Below are positions 1 through 23,325 of a stretch of DNA of 64,000 nucleotides, one piece after another. The translations under genes and the position numbers were made by a program. Where the stretch lies: the NCBI RefSeq assembly GCF_024171495.1, contig NZ_JALJZW010000001.1, positions 248,001-312,000 on the forward strand, in the 5' to 3' direction. Under the pieces are notes generated by a model. That model ran no database searches, was not told the origin of the DNA, and saw nothing but the letters and a program-made list of their open reading frames with translations. This stretch comes from Deinococcus sp. HSC-46F16 (lineage in GTDB: Bacteria; Deinococcota; Deinococci; Deinococcales; Deinococcaceae). The stretch's first letter is position 1, and the number at the start of each line of letters is the position of its first letter.

Positions 1-9043
<9,043 letters not shown>

Positions 9044-9170
9044 GCCGGGCCTGTGGGGAGGACGGTTCGGGCGGGCATCCGGCCCATTCTAAAGGCCCTG
9101 GGGTGAGCGTCCGCCGCCGCTTTTCACCCCAGCGTCAGCTTCGGCACCCTCCCCCCCCAGGTGGGCGGGC

Positions 9171-9176
9171 TACCAT
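9171..9176 (+). promoter_or_regulatory. -10 element of acyP (leaderless)
   Basis: TACCAT lies 6 bases before the acyP ATG and there is no Shine-Dalgarno, so the transcript should begin at or next to the start codon. Confidence 0.5.
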
Positions 9177-9182
9177 CCCGCC

Positions 9183-9446
9183 ATGCGTCTGACCGCTCTC
9201 GTTTCCGGCACCGTGCAGGGGGTGGGCTACCGCCGCTACGTCCAGCGGCACGCCCGTGACCTCGGGGTGTCGGGCAGTGCCGAAAACCTCCTCGACGGCC
9301 GGGTGGAGGTCGTCGCGGAGGGCTCGCCCGAGGCCCTCGACCGCCTGCTGCACTGGCTGCGGCGCGGCCCCCCCCACGCCCGCGTGTCGGGAGTAGAAAC
9401 CCAGTACAGCGAGGCGACCGGCCTGCGCGAGTTTCACGTGTACTAG
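9183..9446 (+). CDS. acyP: Acylphosphatase
   Basis: A cytosolic 87-residue enzyme that hydrolyses acyl phosphates. The family signature is complete: the phosphate-binding loop with its Arg (GTVQGVGYR, residues about 9-17) and the conserved Asn in NLLDGRVEV (about residues 39-47) that positions the attacking water. The length is the usual 87-95 residues of a single-domain acylphosphatase. It is monocistronic and ends 11 bases before the convergent FRG-domain gene. A TAnnnT box 6 bases before ATG suggests a leaderless transcript. Confidence 0.95.
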   Translation: MRLTALVSGTVQGVGYRRYVQRHARDLGVSGSAENLLDGRVEVVAEGSPEALDRLLHWLRRGPPHARVSGVETQYSEATGLREFHVY

Positions 9447-9457
9447 CCCAGCAGCCC

Positions 9458-10354
<897 letters not shown>

Positions 10355-10467
10355 GCCCCACGATAGGCCCAGCCTGGCGGGGACCGCGCCGACCCTCAAC
10401 GGGCGCTCATGGCCGCGTTCGCCTTCCCGTAAAGGCTCCCGCAAGGCAGCGTCCGCCCCGCCCGGCT

Positions 10468-10473
10468 TAAGGT
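10468..10473 (+). promoter_or_regulatory. -10 element of the 10480 gene (leaderless)
   Basis: TAAGGT lies 6 bases before the ATG at 10480; no Shine-Dalgarno is present. Confidence 0.45.
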
Positions 10474-10479
10474 GCCCCC

Positions 10480-11049
10480 ATGAGCCTCAAGGACAGCTTC
10501 ACCCCCGACGAGTGGTATCAGGTCATGACCGCCCCCGGCCGCGTGGGCGCCGCTGTGGTCGCCGCCAGCCCCAGCGGCGTGACGGGCCTCGTCGCGGAGG
10601 CGCAGGCCATCGGCGCCGCCATCCGCGAGAGCGTGAGTGCCGAGAACCGCACGCCACTCCTCGAAGCGATGGCCGCCGACCTGATGGGCACCCCGCCCAC
10701 CCCCCAGGAGGTGCCCGCGCAGGACCGCCCCCGCACCCTGGACGAGGCCCGCGCCCGCAGCCTGGAGGAAGTGCGCCGCGCCGCGTGGCTCGTGGGCGCC
10801 AAGGCTGGCCCCGAGGATCTCGCCGCCTTTCGCCACCTGCTCCTGAGCGTGGCCGAGCGCACGGCGGCGGCCGCCAAGGAGGGCGGCTTCCTGGGCTTCG
10901 GTGGCGAGCAGGTGAGCGACCGCGAGCGGCAGGTCGTCGCGGAGTTGCGGGCCATCCTGGGAGATGAAGGGACGCCCGCCGCCGCCCCCACCCTCGTCCA
11001 CGAGACGCCGCCCGACGGCAACCCCGACGGGTCGGGCAACAGCAACTGA
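10480..11049 (+). CDS. Conserved protein of unknown function
   Basis: A 189-residue soluble protein. It is mostly helical and Ala-rich: MTAPGRVGAAVVAASPSG near the N-terminus, then acidic and basic helices (DEARARSLEEVRRAAWLVGAK), then a short Gly-Phe stretch (GGFLGFGGEQ) and a disordered Pro/Gly/Asn tail. No catalytic motif or signal peptide was recognised. Its stop overlaps the start of the RidA-like gene by one base (TGATG), so the two are translationally coupled. A TAnnnT box 6 bases before the ATG points to a leaderless mRNA. Codon use matches neighbouring genes. Confidence 0.8.
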   Translation: MSLKDSFTPDEWYQVMTAPGRVGAAVVAASPSGVTGLVAEAQAIGAAIRESVSAENRTPLLEAMAADLMGTPPTPQEVPAQDRPRTLDEARARSLEEVRRAAWLVGAKAGPEDLAAFRHLLLSVAERTAAAAKEGGFLGFGGEQVSDRERQVVAELRAILGDEGTPAAAPTLVHETPPDGNPDGSGNSN

Positions 11050-11456
11050 TGGCGGGACCGCCGGACCATCTCCGCTTCGTGCAGGTGCCCGCCCTGGGAC
11101 CGGCTCCGGGGTACTCCCATCTCGCCGAGGTGCGCGGCGGGCGCACGGTCTACCTGTCCGGCCAGATCGCGGTCAATGCCCAGGGGGAGGTCGTGGGGGC
11201 AGGTGACTTCACCGCCCAGGCCCGGCAGGTCTTCGAGAACTTCCAGCTCGCACTGGCCGAGGTCGGGCTGACGTTCGGGCACGTGGTCAAGCTCACTCTT
11301 TTCCTGACGGACATGGCCCACCTGCCGCAGCTCCGGGCCGTGAGGGACGAGTTGATCGACCTCGCCCAGCCCCCGGCGAGCAGCGCCGTGCAGGTCGCCG
11401 CGTTGGTGCGCCCCGAACTGCTCGTTGAGGTGGAGGCTATCGCCGCCGCGCCCTGA
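11049..11456 (+). CDS. RidA/YjgF/UK114 family protein lacking the active-site Arg
   Basis: A 135-residue protein with the Rid fold, seen in VYLSGQIAVNAQGEVVG, FENFQLALAEVGLTF, VVKLTLFLTDM and the C-terminal LLVEVEAIAA. Canonical RidA deaminates enamine/imine intermediates such as 2-aminoacrylate, using an Arg in a PARS-type motif before strand VEV. Here that segment reads PPASSAVQV, so the Arg is replaced by Ser. It therefore probably belongs to a Rid subgroup without imine deaminase activity. It starts inside the stop of the upstream unknown gene (TGATG) and forms a two-gene unit with it; purH follows 148 bases later with its own leader. Confidence 0.88.
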   Translation: MAGPPDHLRFVQVPALGPAPGYSHLAEVRGGRTVYLSGQIAVNAQGEVVGAGDFTAQARQVFENFQLALAEVGLTFGHVVKLTLFLTDMAHLPQLRAVRDELIDLAQPPASSAVQVAALVRPELLVEVEAIAAAP

Positions 11457-11553
11457 CTCTGTATCCTGACCCCCGACCGGCGGCGACTGGCGCTGAACGT
11501 GGGGCACACCACGGGGAAGCCGCCCGGACTTTCAAGAGATCGCGCGCCTGGGT

Positions 11554-11588
11554 CGGACGCCTGTTGCCCTTATAGGCAGTGGCGTCCG
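11554..11588 (+). promoter_or_regulatory. Stem-loop in the purH 5' region
   Basis: An 8-bp outer stem (CGGACGCC at 11554-11561 with GGCGTCCG at 11581-11588) and a 4-bp inner stem (TGCC with GGCA) close a small loop containing CTTATA. The structure ends 5 bases before the AGGAGG Shine-Dalgarno (11594-11599) of purH. It could be a translation- or transcription-control hairpin or a protein operator. It does not match a riboswitch class I know. Confidence 0.45.
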
Positions 11589-11604
11589 CATTCAGGAGGG
11601 CAGC

Positions 11605-13128
<1,524 letters not shown>

Positions 13129-13138
13129 GGCAGGGGAG

Positions 13139-14002
13139 ATGACGACCCCTTCCCAGTCGCTGCTCGGGAAACCCCTGGCGAGGCAGGTCACCCGCGAGGT
13201 GCGGGCGGCGCTCGCCAGGTGGAACTTCCGGCCCCACCTCGTCTCCGTGCTCGCCTCCCACGACGAGGCTTCGGCGGTCTATGTCCACAGCAAGGAGCGG
13301 CAGGCAGACAAACTCGGCGTGCGTTTCGGTGTGCGTGACCTCGGCGCGGGGGCGACGCAGGCCGAGCTGGAAGCCGAGTTGCGTGACCTCTCCGCCGACC
13401 CGGAGGTGCACGGCATCGTCCTCGAACTGCCGCTCGCGCCGGGGCTGGACGCCGACGCCGCCCTCCTCCACATCGCCCCCCGCAAGGACGTGGAGGGCCT
13501 GACCCCCGCCAACCTCGCCCTGATCGCGGCGGGCCGCGAGGCCGAGGCCCTGCTGCCCCCCACCCCACGCAGCGTGCGCTTCCTGCTGCGGTCGGTGCTG
13601 GGCGACGACCTGCGCGGGCGGCGGGTCGCCGTGATCGGGCCGGGGCGCACGGTGGGACGGCCCCTGACCTTCATGCTGAACAACCGGGGGGTGACCGTGA
13701 CCCTCTGCAACGAGCATACCCGTGACCTCGCCGGGGTCTTGCGGGAGCAGGACGCAGTGGTCGTCGCCGTCGGGCATGCGGGATTGCTGCGCCCGGAGCA
13801 CGTGCAGCCCTGGCACGTCGTCGTGGACGCGGGCATCAACGTGCCAGGGGACGGGGAAGGGGTGGTCGGAGACGCCCGGCCGGACCTCCCCGTCCGCGCC
13901 CAGACCCCGGTGCCGGGCGGCGTCGGGCCGCTGACAAGTGCGCTGATGTTCCAGAACCTCGTGCGGGCGGTGAAGTTGCAGCGCGGGGAAGCGGTGGAGT
14001 AG
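13139..14002 (+). CDS. folD: Methylenetetrahydrofolate dehydrogenase / cyclohydrolase
   Basis: A 287-residue cytosolic enzyme converting 5,10-methylene-THF to 10-formyl-THF, the one-carbon donor used by PurH directly upstream. The catalytic Lys is in [14 protein letters not shown] (about residue 45); the folate segment is [12 protein letters not shown], and the C-terminal motif [15 protein letters not shown] is present. The dinucleotide loop is [10 protein letters not shown] instead of the common GRSxxVGxP, closer to the actinobacterial GRGVTVGRP type. [11 protein letters not shown] replaces PCTPxGxxxLL. These are family-level variations rather than loss of function. The ten-base gap after purH supports a purH-folD unit. 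Confidence 0.93.
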   Translation: MTTPSQSLLGKPLARQVTREVRAALARWNFRPHLVSVLASHDEASAVYVHSKERQADKLGVRFGVRDLGAGATQAELEAELRDLSADPEVHGIVLELPLAPGLDADAALLHIAPRKDVEGLTPANLALIAAGREAEALLPPTPRSVRFLLRSVLGDDLRGRRVAVIGPGRTVGRPLTFMLNNRGVTVTLCNEHTRDLAGVLREQDAVVVAVGHAGLLRPEHVQPWHVVVDAGINVPGDGEGVVGDARPDLPVRAQTPVPGGVGPLTSALMFQNLVRAVKLQRGEAVE

Positions 14003-14038
14003 GGGACGGGTCCCGTAGCCCCGCGCCCCCACTTGCAC

Positions 14039-14044
14039 TAGCCT
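14039..14044 (+). promoter_or_regulatory. -10 element of the GT4 gene (leaderless)
   Basis: TAGCCT lies 6 bases before the ATG at 14051; there is no Shine-Dalgarno. Confidence 0.5.
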
Positions 14045-14050
14045 GCGCGA

Positions 14051-15172
14051 ATGCGTTCGTCGGCTCCCTCCACCGCCTCCCCGACCTCCCCCCGCACCCA
14101 CATCGCCTTCATGACCGACGCGCCCCGTGTAGCGGGCAGCGAGGTCTGGCTGCTCGACCTGCTGCCCATGCTTCAGGCGAGGGGCCTGCGGACGACCATG
14201 TTCCTGAGCCGCGAGCCCCGGCTGGACGAACTCGTGCGCCGCTTCGGGGAAGCGGGGGTGGCCGTGCACCGCTACGGAGCACTGGAGGAACTGCCCGAAC
14301 TGACCCAGGGCTTCGACCTGCGCGTCCTCCAGATGTGGTACCGCCACCACTACAGCGAGCTGCTGCCCCGCCTGAGGGGGCCGCGCTGGGTGGTCAGCCA
14401 TGACCAGATGGAGTTCCACTACCCCCAGCCCCTGCGCTTCACCCACCGCGAGGCCTATCCCTGGACCAAGGCCGGACCCTTCCGGCAGGCCGACCGGATT
14501 CTGACCGTCTCCGAGTGGGCCGGGGACTTCGTGCGGCGGCAGATGCGCCTGCCCGACGTGCGCGTGCTGCAAAACGGCGTGGACGCCGAGCGGTATCGCC
14601 CCGCCCACGACGAGGCCGAGCGGGAGGCGCTGCGGGAGGCGCACGGCTTCCGGCGCTTCACGGTCCTGGTGCCGGGACGCTTCGCCCCCGAGAAGAACCA
14701 GATGACGGCCCTGCTCGCTGCGCGGGCGGCTCCACACCTGGATTTCGTCTTTACCGGGGACATGGACTCGCCGCTGGGGAACCTCGTGCAGGGGGTGGCG
14801 CGGCGGGGGCAGATCACCAATGCGCGGTTCCTGGGCCGCCGCTGGGACATGCCCGACCTCTACCGCGCCGCCGACGCCCTGCTGCAACCCACCCTGGCGG
14901 AAAACCAGTCGCTCGTGACGCTGGAGGCTATGGCCTCGGCCCTCCCGGTCGTGACCACGCCCATTCCCGCGCAGGCCGAACTCGTGCAGGACGGGGTGTC
15001 GGGGCTGCTCGTCAAGCCCCGGCCGGGCCTGCTCGCCACGGCGCTGGGTGCCCTGGCCGCCCACCCCTACCGCGCCCGCGAGTTCGGGGCGGCGGCGCGG
15101 GCGCATGTCCTCTCCCGCCACACTCTGACCCACACGGCCGACCGCCTGGCCGAGCTGCTGCGCGAGGCGTGA
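14051..15172 (+). CDS. Glycosyltransferase family 4 (GT-B fold)
   Basis: A 373-residue predicted cytosolic glycosyltransferase. After a short Ser/Pro-rich start, the N-terminal half has a degenerate acceptor domain with GSEVWLLDLLPMLQARGL. The C-terminal half is the nucleotide-sugar domain: VLVPGRFAPEKNQ (about residues 207-219), FTGDMDSP, then LLQPTLAENQSLVTLEAMASALPVV, containing the E-x7-E pattern of GT4 enzymes. Donor and acceptor cannot be told from sequence. It ends 19 bases from the convergent GT2 gene, so both may serve envelope polysaccharide or glycolipid synthesis. No signal peptide is present. Confidence 0.88.
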   Translation: MRSSAPSTASPTSPRTHIAFMTDAPRVAGSEVWLLDLLPMLQARGLRTTMFLSREPRLDELVRRFGEAGVAVHRYGALEELPELTQGFDLRVLQMWYRHHYSELLPRLRGPRWVVSHDQMEFHYPQPLRFTHREAYPWTKAGPFRQADRILTVSEWAGDFVRRQMRLPDVRVLQNGVDAERYRPAHDEAEREALREAHGFRRFTVLVPGRFAPEKNQMTALLAARAAPHLDFVFTGDMDSPLGNLVQGVARRGQITNARFLGRRWDMPDLYRAADALLQPTLAENQSLVTLEAMASALPVVTTPIPAQAELVQDGVSGLLVKPRPGLLATALGALAAHPYRAREFGAAARAHVLSRHTLTHTADRLAELLREA

Positions 15173-15191
15173 GCCGGGAGGGGGCCAGCCC

Positions 15192-16463
15192 TCACGCCTC
15201 CGCGTGCCGCGCCGTCTTGACCCAACCGTGCTCGCCGCGCAGAAAGTTCCGGAACGCCAGGGGCACGCTCATCATCATGATGAAGGTATAGACGGGAAGC
15301 CCGGCGGCGGCAAAGGCGGCCTGCCGCAGCCCCAGCCGGTTCTCGCGGCTGTACAGGAAGACCCAGGCCAGCGGCAGGATCAGGCCGGGCAGGGTCAGCG
15401 CCGCCGTGAGCGCCCAGTTCACCTCGCCCGTCAGCAGGCGGCCCAGGGCGCGGGCCGGGTAGTAGACCAGCAGTCCCAGCGTCAGCAGGTTGAGCCACGG
15501 CTGCGCCAGGAAATAGGTCAGGTCCAGCCGTGCCCCCAGCGGCATCGGCGTGCGCCAGATGCGGGGCAGGTTCGGAAAGCATTGCAGGTTGCCGTGCGTC
15601 CACCGCGCCCGCTGCCGCACGAAGCGGCGCACGTCGGTCAGGCCCTGCTGGGTCACCCCCGATTCCAGAAAGACGAGGCGGTGCCGCGGGCTGGCGAGCC
15701 GCACCTCCAGCCCGCTGGCGAAGTCCTCCAGCAGCACCGGGGGCCAGGGGTCCTGTCCAGCCGCGAGCCGATCTGCCAGGTACGACACCCGCATGAATTG
15801 CCCGTTGCCGCCCAGGCCCACCGTCTCCACCCGCTGGCGCAGCAGTTGGATGTGCCGCACGATGTAGAACTCCAGGTCCTGCTGCAGCAGGAGGAGCCGC
15901 CCCAACAGCCCGCGCCACCCCCGCGCCCCCACCGCACTCTGGCGCACCCGGATGCGGGCCTGCGCTGCCATCACGTCGGGGTCCGCGAAGACCCGCGCGG
16001 CCTCGTCCAGCAAGCCTTGGTCCAGCCGTCCGTCCGCGTCGAAGACGACGAGCACCTGCTCGCCCAGCGGGCCATCCGGCAGCAGACCCCGGCGCAGGAG
16101 CTGGGCGACCCCCCAGTTCAGGGCCTCGCCCTTGCCTGTCCGCGCTTGCGGCAGAGCGCGGCGCAGCAGCAGCACGCCGGGATCAGCCTGCCCCACAGCT
16201 TCGACCTCCGCCGCCGTGCCGTCGTCACTCCCGTCGTCGATCACGACCAGTCGCGCGTCGGGAGCTGCCGCCCGCAGGTTTCGCAGGGTCGCCCCGATCA
16301 CCGCCGCCTCGTTGAGCGCCGGAATCACGAACGTGAAGCGCAGGGCGGCCCGGCGGGGCGGGGGCTGCCGGGGCTGCGCGACCAGCGCACACAGCGAGTA
16401 GGCCAGGTACATCGACAGCAGCACCAGCCCGATCGCCTCGATCACTTGGAAGGCCGTGGTCAT
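15192..16463 (-). CDS. Membrane-bound processive glycosyltransferase family 2
   Basis: A 423-residue membrane protein: one N-terminal helix (about residues 6-27), a cytosolic GT-A catalytic domain, then three or four C-terminal helices (about residues 290-400). Catalytic residues of processive GT2 enzymes are present: VIDDGSDDGT, the DxD motif in FDADGRLD, LEDFASGLE (the acidic base) and QRARW in RQRARWTHG. The layout resembles cellulose/hyaluronan/poly-GlcNAc synthases and ceramide glucosyltransferase-like enzymes. Product unknown; an exported polysaccharide or glycolipid is inferred. A TAGCGT box at 16473-16478 lies 9 bases before the start, so the mRNA would be almost leaderless. Confidence 0.9.
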   Translation of the reverse strand: MTTAFQVIEAIGLVLLSMYLAYSLCALVAQPRQPPPRRAALRFTFVIPALNEAAVIGATLRNLRAAAPDARLVVIDDGSDDGTAAEVEAVGQADPGVLLLRRALPQARTGKGEALNWGVAQLLRRGLLPDGPLGEQVLVVFDADGRLDQGLLDEAARVFADPDVMAAQARIRVRQSAVGARGWRGLLGRLLLLQQDLEFYIVRHIQLLRQRVETVGLGGNGQFMRVSYLADRLAAGQDPWPPVLLEDFASGLEVRLASPRHRLVFLESGVTQQGLTDVRRFVRQRARWTHGNLQCFPNLPRIWRTPMPLGARLDLTYFLAQPWLNLLTLGLLVYYPARALGRLLTGEVNWALTAALTLPGLILPLAWVFLYSRENRLGLRQAAFAAAGLPVYTFIMMMSVPLAFRNFLRGEHGWVKTARHAEA

Positions 16464-16567
16464 GGCTTCCCGACGCTAACGGGCGGCGCAATGAGCTGCC
16501 ACCCTCTCCCCGGCTTCTGAGAGAACGCTTGAGTAACGCTGAAGCCAATGGGGGAGGCTGTGGGGGG

Positions 16568-19316
<2,749 letters not shown>

Positions 19317-19318
19317 CT

Positions 19319-21385
19319 ATGACCCTTCGCGCCACTGCCCTCTTCCTGCTCAGCGCCTCGCTGCTCGCCTCCTGCACCACCCGGACCCAACCGGCGCCGG
19401 GCACCGATACCGAGTTCGGCCGCCTGAGCACCCTCAAGCCCGGCGAACAGGACAGCATCCGCACCCGCCTGAAGGTCAACGTGGTCTTCGTGGGCTACCG
19501 GGAAGCCCTGCCCGGTCAGGTCCAGACGGCCCAGAACGTGAACACGCGCGATTTCCGCGACACCCTGCCGAAGTCTTACGAGACGATCGCCCGCATCCCC
19601 AGCGCCTATGGCAACACTGAGTACACCGGCAACGTCTTCGACTACGACTACAACTACGTCTTTGCCGACCAGAAGTTTGAGGACGACTTCTTCGGGTACC
19701 TGTCGCAGAACGCCACCGAGAAGCCGCTCACGGTCTATCAGAAGTACTTCAACTGTCAGTTCGTGACCGAAACGGACGAGGAGACGGGCGAGGAATATCA
19801 GGTGCCCACCGACAAGTGCGAGGCTCCCTCGCCCCTGATCAACCGTCCGGTGGAGAAGAACTTCGAGATCGACGCTCTGGCGACCGAGAACTGGCTGGCC
19901 GACAACGTCTCGCGCGTCGGCGTGAAGCCCGGCGAATACACGATCTATCTGGTGAACTGGTACAGCCGCCCGGACTTCAAGTTCCACTCCTACACCCGCG
20001 CGGACGCTGCGGACACCGACACCGGGACCCGCTTCGGCGCCCGCGCCAGCCGACGCCTGATCGCCTGGGGCGGCAGCGTGCGCCAGGGCGCGGCCCCGCA
20101 GCGCGTGTGGTTCTACGACCTGTCGGCCAACCCCGACCCCTGGACCGACGCCTGGGACGTGACGAACTTCGACTCGACCGGGGACGGCGAGCCCGACTAC
20201 CGCATGCCGCCCATCTGGGAGTACGGCACCCGCAAGGCGAGCGTCGCCTACGGCCGGAAGGTCAGTGTGGACCTTGCGCGGGTGGTCCGCTACACCGCGC
20301 TGAACCTGCTCTTTACCCCCAGCCCGATCTACCGGGTGGCCCTGACGCCGCCCCGGATGCCCGAGGAGATCGAACTCGACGTGCGGGTCGAACAGGGCGA
20401 GGGTGCCCGCGACCCCGGCACGCTGCTCAACCGCGCCCTGCTTCAGAGCCGCGTGTCGGTCCTGCAGCCCTTTGCCAAGTTCAGCACCAATGTCCGGCAG
20501 ACGGCGCTCGACGGCGACCTCGCCGACGTGTACAACTGCTTTTTCCCGGTCGAAGCGGAAGACATCTGCTCGCCCGACTTCGCGGACTTCTCCGGTGAGG
20601 AACTGTTCCAGTTCGGGGTGCGCGAGCTGCGCGAGAGCTACAGGGCGGCCGGGGACAAGTACCTGCTGCCGATCTATGCCTTCAACGACGCCAGCGACAG
20701 CCAGGGCGGGCTGCTGGGCATTGCCTACGACGACGGTCAGACCGGCACCCAGAGCTTCGTGTATTCCTTCCTGACGCCCAGCCTGATCAACCCCGGCGGG
20801 TACGGCTTTACCGACACCACCGTGCACGAGGTCGGGCACCACCTCAGCCTGTCGCACCCGCACGACGGCTACGACAGCGAGGAGGACCTCTCCTACGGCT
20901 CCAGCGGATTTTTCCGCTTCGTGGATTCGGGCGACCAGAGTGCGACGATCATGTCCTACAACGACCTGTCGCGCACCTTCGGGCAGTTCAACCTCGACGC
21001 GCAGTACCGCTACCTGACGGCCGCGTACCTCAACAACACCAACGCGATTCTGGAAATCGCCCGCCGCGCCGGGAAGGTCCAGGGCGTGCAGGGCGCGGCC
21101 CGCAGCGCCGACGCCCTGTTCGCGCAGGCCGAGCGCGAGTACACCGCGATGAACTATTTCAGGGCCGCCGAGTTGGGCCACCAGGGCTACCGCGCGGTGC
21201 TGGACGCCGCCACCACGGCGGGCGTGCAGGTGCAGGCCTACAAGTGGTACGAGAACCTGACCGGCCTGTCGACCCAGACCGTGAAGGCGCAGCCCCGCAT
21301 CAGCAAGGATCATCTGCCCAAGAAGGGCGCGTGGATCATGCCCGAGGAAACCCCCGAGCAGCGTGCCCGCCGCCTGGCGGAGTAA
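19319..21385 (+). CDS. Putative metzincin-like zinc metallopeptidase lipoprotein
   Basis: A 688-residue exported lipoprotein: the signal peptide ends in the lipobox LLASC (Cys about residue 19). The zinc site is [11 protein letters not shown] (about residues 504-514), matching HExxHxxxxxH with a third His but Ser where metzincins have Gly. It is followed about 35 residues on by a Met-turn-like segment SATIMSYND. The N-terminal 450 residues are acidic and Tyr-rich ([14 protein letters not shown]) and match no domain I know; they contain at least three Cys that could pair. The C-terminal 120 residues are helical. AGGAGG precedes the ATG by four bases; TAGACT at 19259-19264 is a possible -10. 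It is monocistronic and ends in a terminator. Confidence 0.75.
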   Translation: MTLRATALFLLSASLLASCTTRTQPAPGTDTEFGRLSTLKPGEQDSIRTRLKVNVVFVGYREALPGQVQTAQNVNTRDFRDTLPKSYETIARIPSAYGNTEYTGNVFDYDYNYVFADQKFEDDFFGYLSQNATEKPLTVYQKYFNCQFVTETDEETGEEYQVPTDKCEAPSPLINRPVEKNFEIDALATENWLADNVSRVGVKPGEYTIYLVNWYSRPDFKFHSYTRADAADTDTGTRFGARASRRLIAWGGSVRQGAAPQRVWFYDLSANPDPWTDAWDVTNFDSTGDGEPDYRMPPIWEYGTRKASVAYGRKVSVDLARVVRYTALNLLFTPSPIYRVALTPPRMPEEIELDVRVEQGEGARDPGTLLNRALLQSRVSVLQPFAKFSTNVRQTALDGDLADVYNCFFPVEAEDICSPDFADFSGEELFQFGVRELRESYRAAGDKYLLPIYAFNDASDSQGGLLGIAYDDGQTGTQSFVYSFLTPSLINPGGYGFTDTTVHEVGHHLSLSHPHDGYDSEEDLSYGSSGFFRFVDSGDQSATIMSYNDLSRTFGQFNLDAQYRYLTAAYLNNTNAILEIARRAGKVQGVQGAARSADALFAQAEREYTAMNYFRAAELGHQGYRAVLDAATTAGVQVQAYKWYENLTGLSTQTVKAQPRISKDHLPKKGAWIMPEETPEQRARRLAE

Positions 21386-21404
21386 AGGCACACGCCAGAG
21401 GGTG

Positions 21405-21447
21405 GAGAGGAGGCCGGGACGCGGGAAGTCCTGGCCCCCTCTCTTTT
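21405..21447 (+). terminator. Rho-independent terminator of the 19319 gene
   Basis: GAGAGGAGGCC (21405-21415) pairs with GGCCCCCTCTC (21433-21443) with one mismatch, followed by TTTT. Confidence 0.6.
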
Positions 21448-21488
21448 CGCCTCCAGCCTGACATCAGCCCCCCATTACCCGCCGGGGC

Positions 21489-21494
21489 TAGGCT
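21489..21494 (+). promoter_or_regulatory. -10 element of the 21501 gene (leaderless)
   Basis: TAGGCT lies 6 bases before the ATG at 21501, with no Shine-Dalgarno. Confidence 0.5.
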
Positions 21495-21500
21495 GAATCC

Positions 21501-22085
21501 ATGACCCGGCTCGTCCTGATCGGTTTGACCCTGGCTGCCCTCGGCGGGGGGTTCGGGTCGGCGACCTCCCCGTCTGCGGGCAGGGCGGCGCCACCCCGCA
21601 GCGAGGTTCCCATGAGTGTTCAGACCCCCCAGCGGGTGCAGGCGGCCCTGCCCACCCTCCGGCTGCTGCGCACGGTGCGGGTGCTGGCCGACCTCGTGGC
21701 CCACGGCACGCTGACCCTGGACGACCCGGCCCGCGCCGCGCTGCGGACCGAAGCCCAGGCGTTGGCCACCGCCCCCTCCCTGGGAGCCTCGGCAGCGGGC
21801 CAGGGTCGGGAGGGCCTCCTCGCCGCGCTCACGGAAGGCCAGCGCACCCAGCTCGCGCGGGCTGAGGCCGACCTCGCCCGCCGGGCCGAACTGCTGGCGG
21901 CCCGTGCCCGCTTCGCCGCGCCGGATGGCCCGGTCAACCGCACCGCGATGCTCTACAGCTTTCAGGTGCCTGGGGGCCTCGCAACGGTTCAGGCCCTCTT
22001 GGCTCAGCCCGTCCTCAATCCCTACCGCACGCCGGGACCCAACGCGGCGGTGCTCGAGCGCCTGCGCATGTCCGTGACTCCTTGA
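21501..22085 (+). CDS. Exported protein of unknown function
   Basis: A 194-residue protein with a plausible N-terminal signal or anchor segment (LVLIGLTLAALGGGF, residues about 4-18) followed by a Pro/Ser-rich spacer. The mature part is helical and Ala/Leu/Arg-rich (residues about 48-145), then a more ordered tail with TAMLYSFQVPGG and LNPYRTPGPNAAV. No Cys and no catalytic motif is recognised. An internal Met (MSVQTPQ, residue 38) could be a cytosolic start, but the TAnnnT box 6 bases before the first ATG favours the longer form. It is convergent with the Fur-family gene. Confidence 0.7.
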   Translation: MTRLVLIGLTLAALGGGFGSATSPSAGRAAPPRSEVPMSVQTPQRVQAALPTLRLLRTVRVLADLVAHGTLTLDDPARAALRTEAQALATAPSLGASAAGQGREGLLAALTEGQRTQLARAEADLARRAELLAARARFAAPDGPVNRTAMLYSFQVPGGLATVQALLAQPVLNPYRTPGPNAAVLERLRMSVTP

Positions 22086-22098
22086 CCTTTCCCGAACC

Positions 22099-22133
22099 AG
22101 CGGCCCGGCGCGTTCTTCTCGGTCCGGGCCGCT
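22099..22133. terminator. Shared hairpin between convergent genes
   Basis: AGCGGCCCGG (22099-22108) pairs perfectly with CCGGGCCGCT (22124-22133) between the ends of the exported-protein gene and the Fur-family gene. There is no U-tract, so termination strength is uncertain. Confidence 0.45.
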
Positions 22134-22146
22134 CGCATGCCCGGCC

Positions 22147-22533
<387 letters not shown>

Positions 22534-22540
22534 GGGGGGC

Positions 22541-22546
22541 AGGCTA
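22541..22546 (-). promoter_or_regulatory. -10 element of the Fur-family gene (leaderless)
   Basis: TAGCCT on the minus strand, 7 bases before the ATG. Confidence 0.5.
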
Positions 22547-22572
22547 GCAGACGCGGCCGGGCCGCATGACGG

Positions 22573-22600
22573 AGCAGCCCACCTTCGCGGGTGGGCTGCT
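22573..22600 (-). terminator. Hairpin ending the holin-like operon
   Basis: A perfect 11-bp stem (AGCAGCCCACC at 22573-22583 with 22590-22600) and 6-base loop lies just past the stop of the 22618 gene. There is no U-run. Confidence 0.5.
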
Positions 22601-22617
22601 GGATGACAACAGGCGAC

Positions 22618-23325
22618 TCAGCGCAGGTTGGGATTGACCTTCTCGTCGGGGGCGATGGGCGTGCCCTGGGCCTTGGCCTCCACCGTGCTTCTGGGCGTGG
22701 GCAGCACGCCGACGTGCGAGGGCGCGGTGGCGGCCGACACGCTGGGCGAGCCGGTCGCCACCGCCTGATCAAGGCTTTGCTCGCCGTAAGTGGGCTTGCC
22801 CGACGTGCTTGCCGTCCCCGCAGGCTCGGGGCGCTTGAGGAAGCTGGCCGCCCCGCCGGAAGAGGCCGCGGGGGCCACCACGCTGGGGCGGGCGTTGGCC
22901 TTCGCGGCCTGCCCACCGCTCCCCTTGCCCGGCTCCTGTCCGGCCTTCTCCATCAGGCCGCCCGCAATTTCCTCGAGCTTGGGCGTCAGCACGCGTTCGT
23001 TCAGCGCCTTGAAGGCCAGGGTCGTCAGGGTGGCGACGAGGGCGCCGCCGACACCTTTGCCGCCCTGCTGCTTGTGCTGGGCCTTGATCAAGGCCTTCTG
23101 GTGCTTGGCGGGACTGGTGGCGTCCACGTAGATCTTCTTGCTGCGCCGGAACTGCCGCCCCACCGCGATCCCCACGAGTGCCCCGACCGCCGAGGCGCCG
23201 CCCAGCATCTTGAGGGGGTCTTTCTGCATCTGCACCTGGAGGCTGGCCTGCTCGGTCAGGGCGTCCACGCTGGCCCTCAGGCGGGCGCGGGCCTCATCAC
23301 GTTCGCTGCGGGAGTAGGCGTCCAT
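22618..23325 (-). CDS. Unknown protein, partner of the holin-like membrane protein
   Basis: A 235-residue protein. Residues 1-45 are an acidic/basic helix ([21 protein letters not shown]). A short hydrophobic Gly-rich segment follows ([17 protein letters not shown], about residues 40-56), then a Lys-rich stretch ([16 protein letters not shown]), a second hydrophobic stretch ([16 protein letters not shown]), and a low-complexity Ala/Ser/Pro/Thr tail. This resembles the small DUF3618-type proteins encoded beside holin-like DUF1469 proteins; that is inference from layout. Its ATG overlaps the stop of the upstream gene by one base (TAATG), so the pair is translationally coupled. Confidence 0.75.
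   Translation of the reverse strand: MDAYSRSERDEARARLRASVDALTEQASLQVQMQKDPLKMLGGASAVGALVGIAVGRQFRRSKKIYVDATSPAKHQKALIKAQHKQQGGKGVGGALVATLTTLAFKALNERVLTPKLEEIAGGLMEKAGQEPGKGSGGQAAKANARPSVVAPAASSGGAASFLKRPEPAGTASTSGKPTYGEQSLDQAVATGSPSVSAATAPSHVGVLPTPRSTVEAKAQGTPIAPDEKVNPNLR

Noticed and set aside
22553..22565. GC-rich dyad upstream of the Fur-family gene as a Fur/Zur box
   Set aside because: Fur, Zur and PerR boxes are AT-rich; GCGGCC-G-GGCCGC is expected by chance in this base composition.
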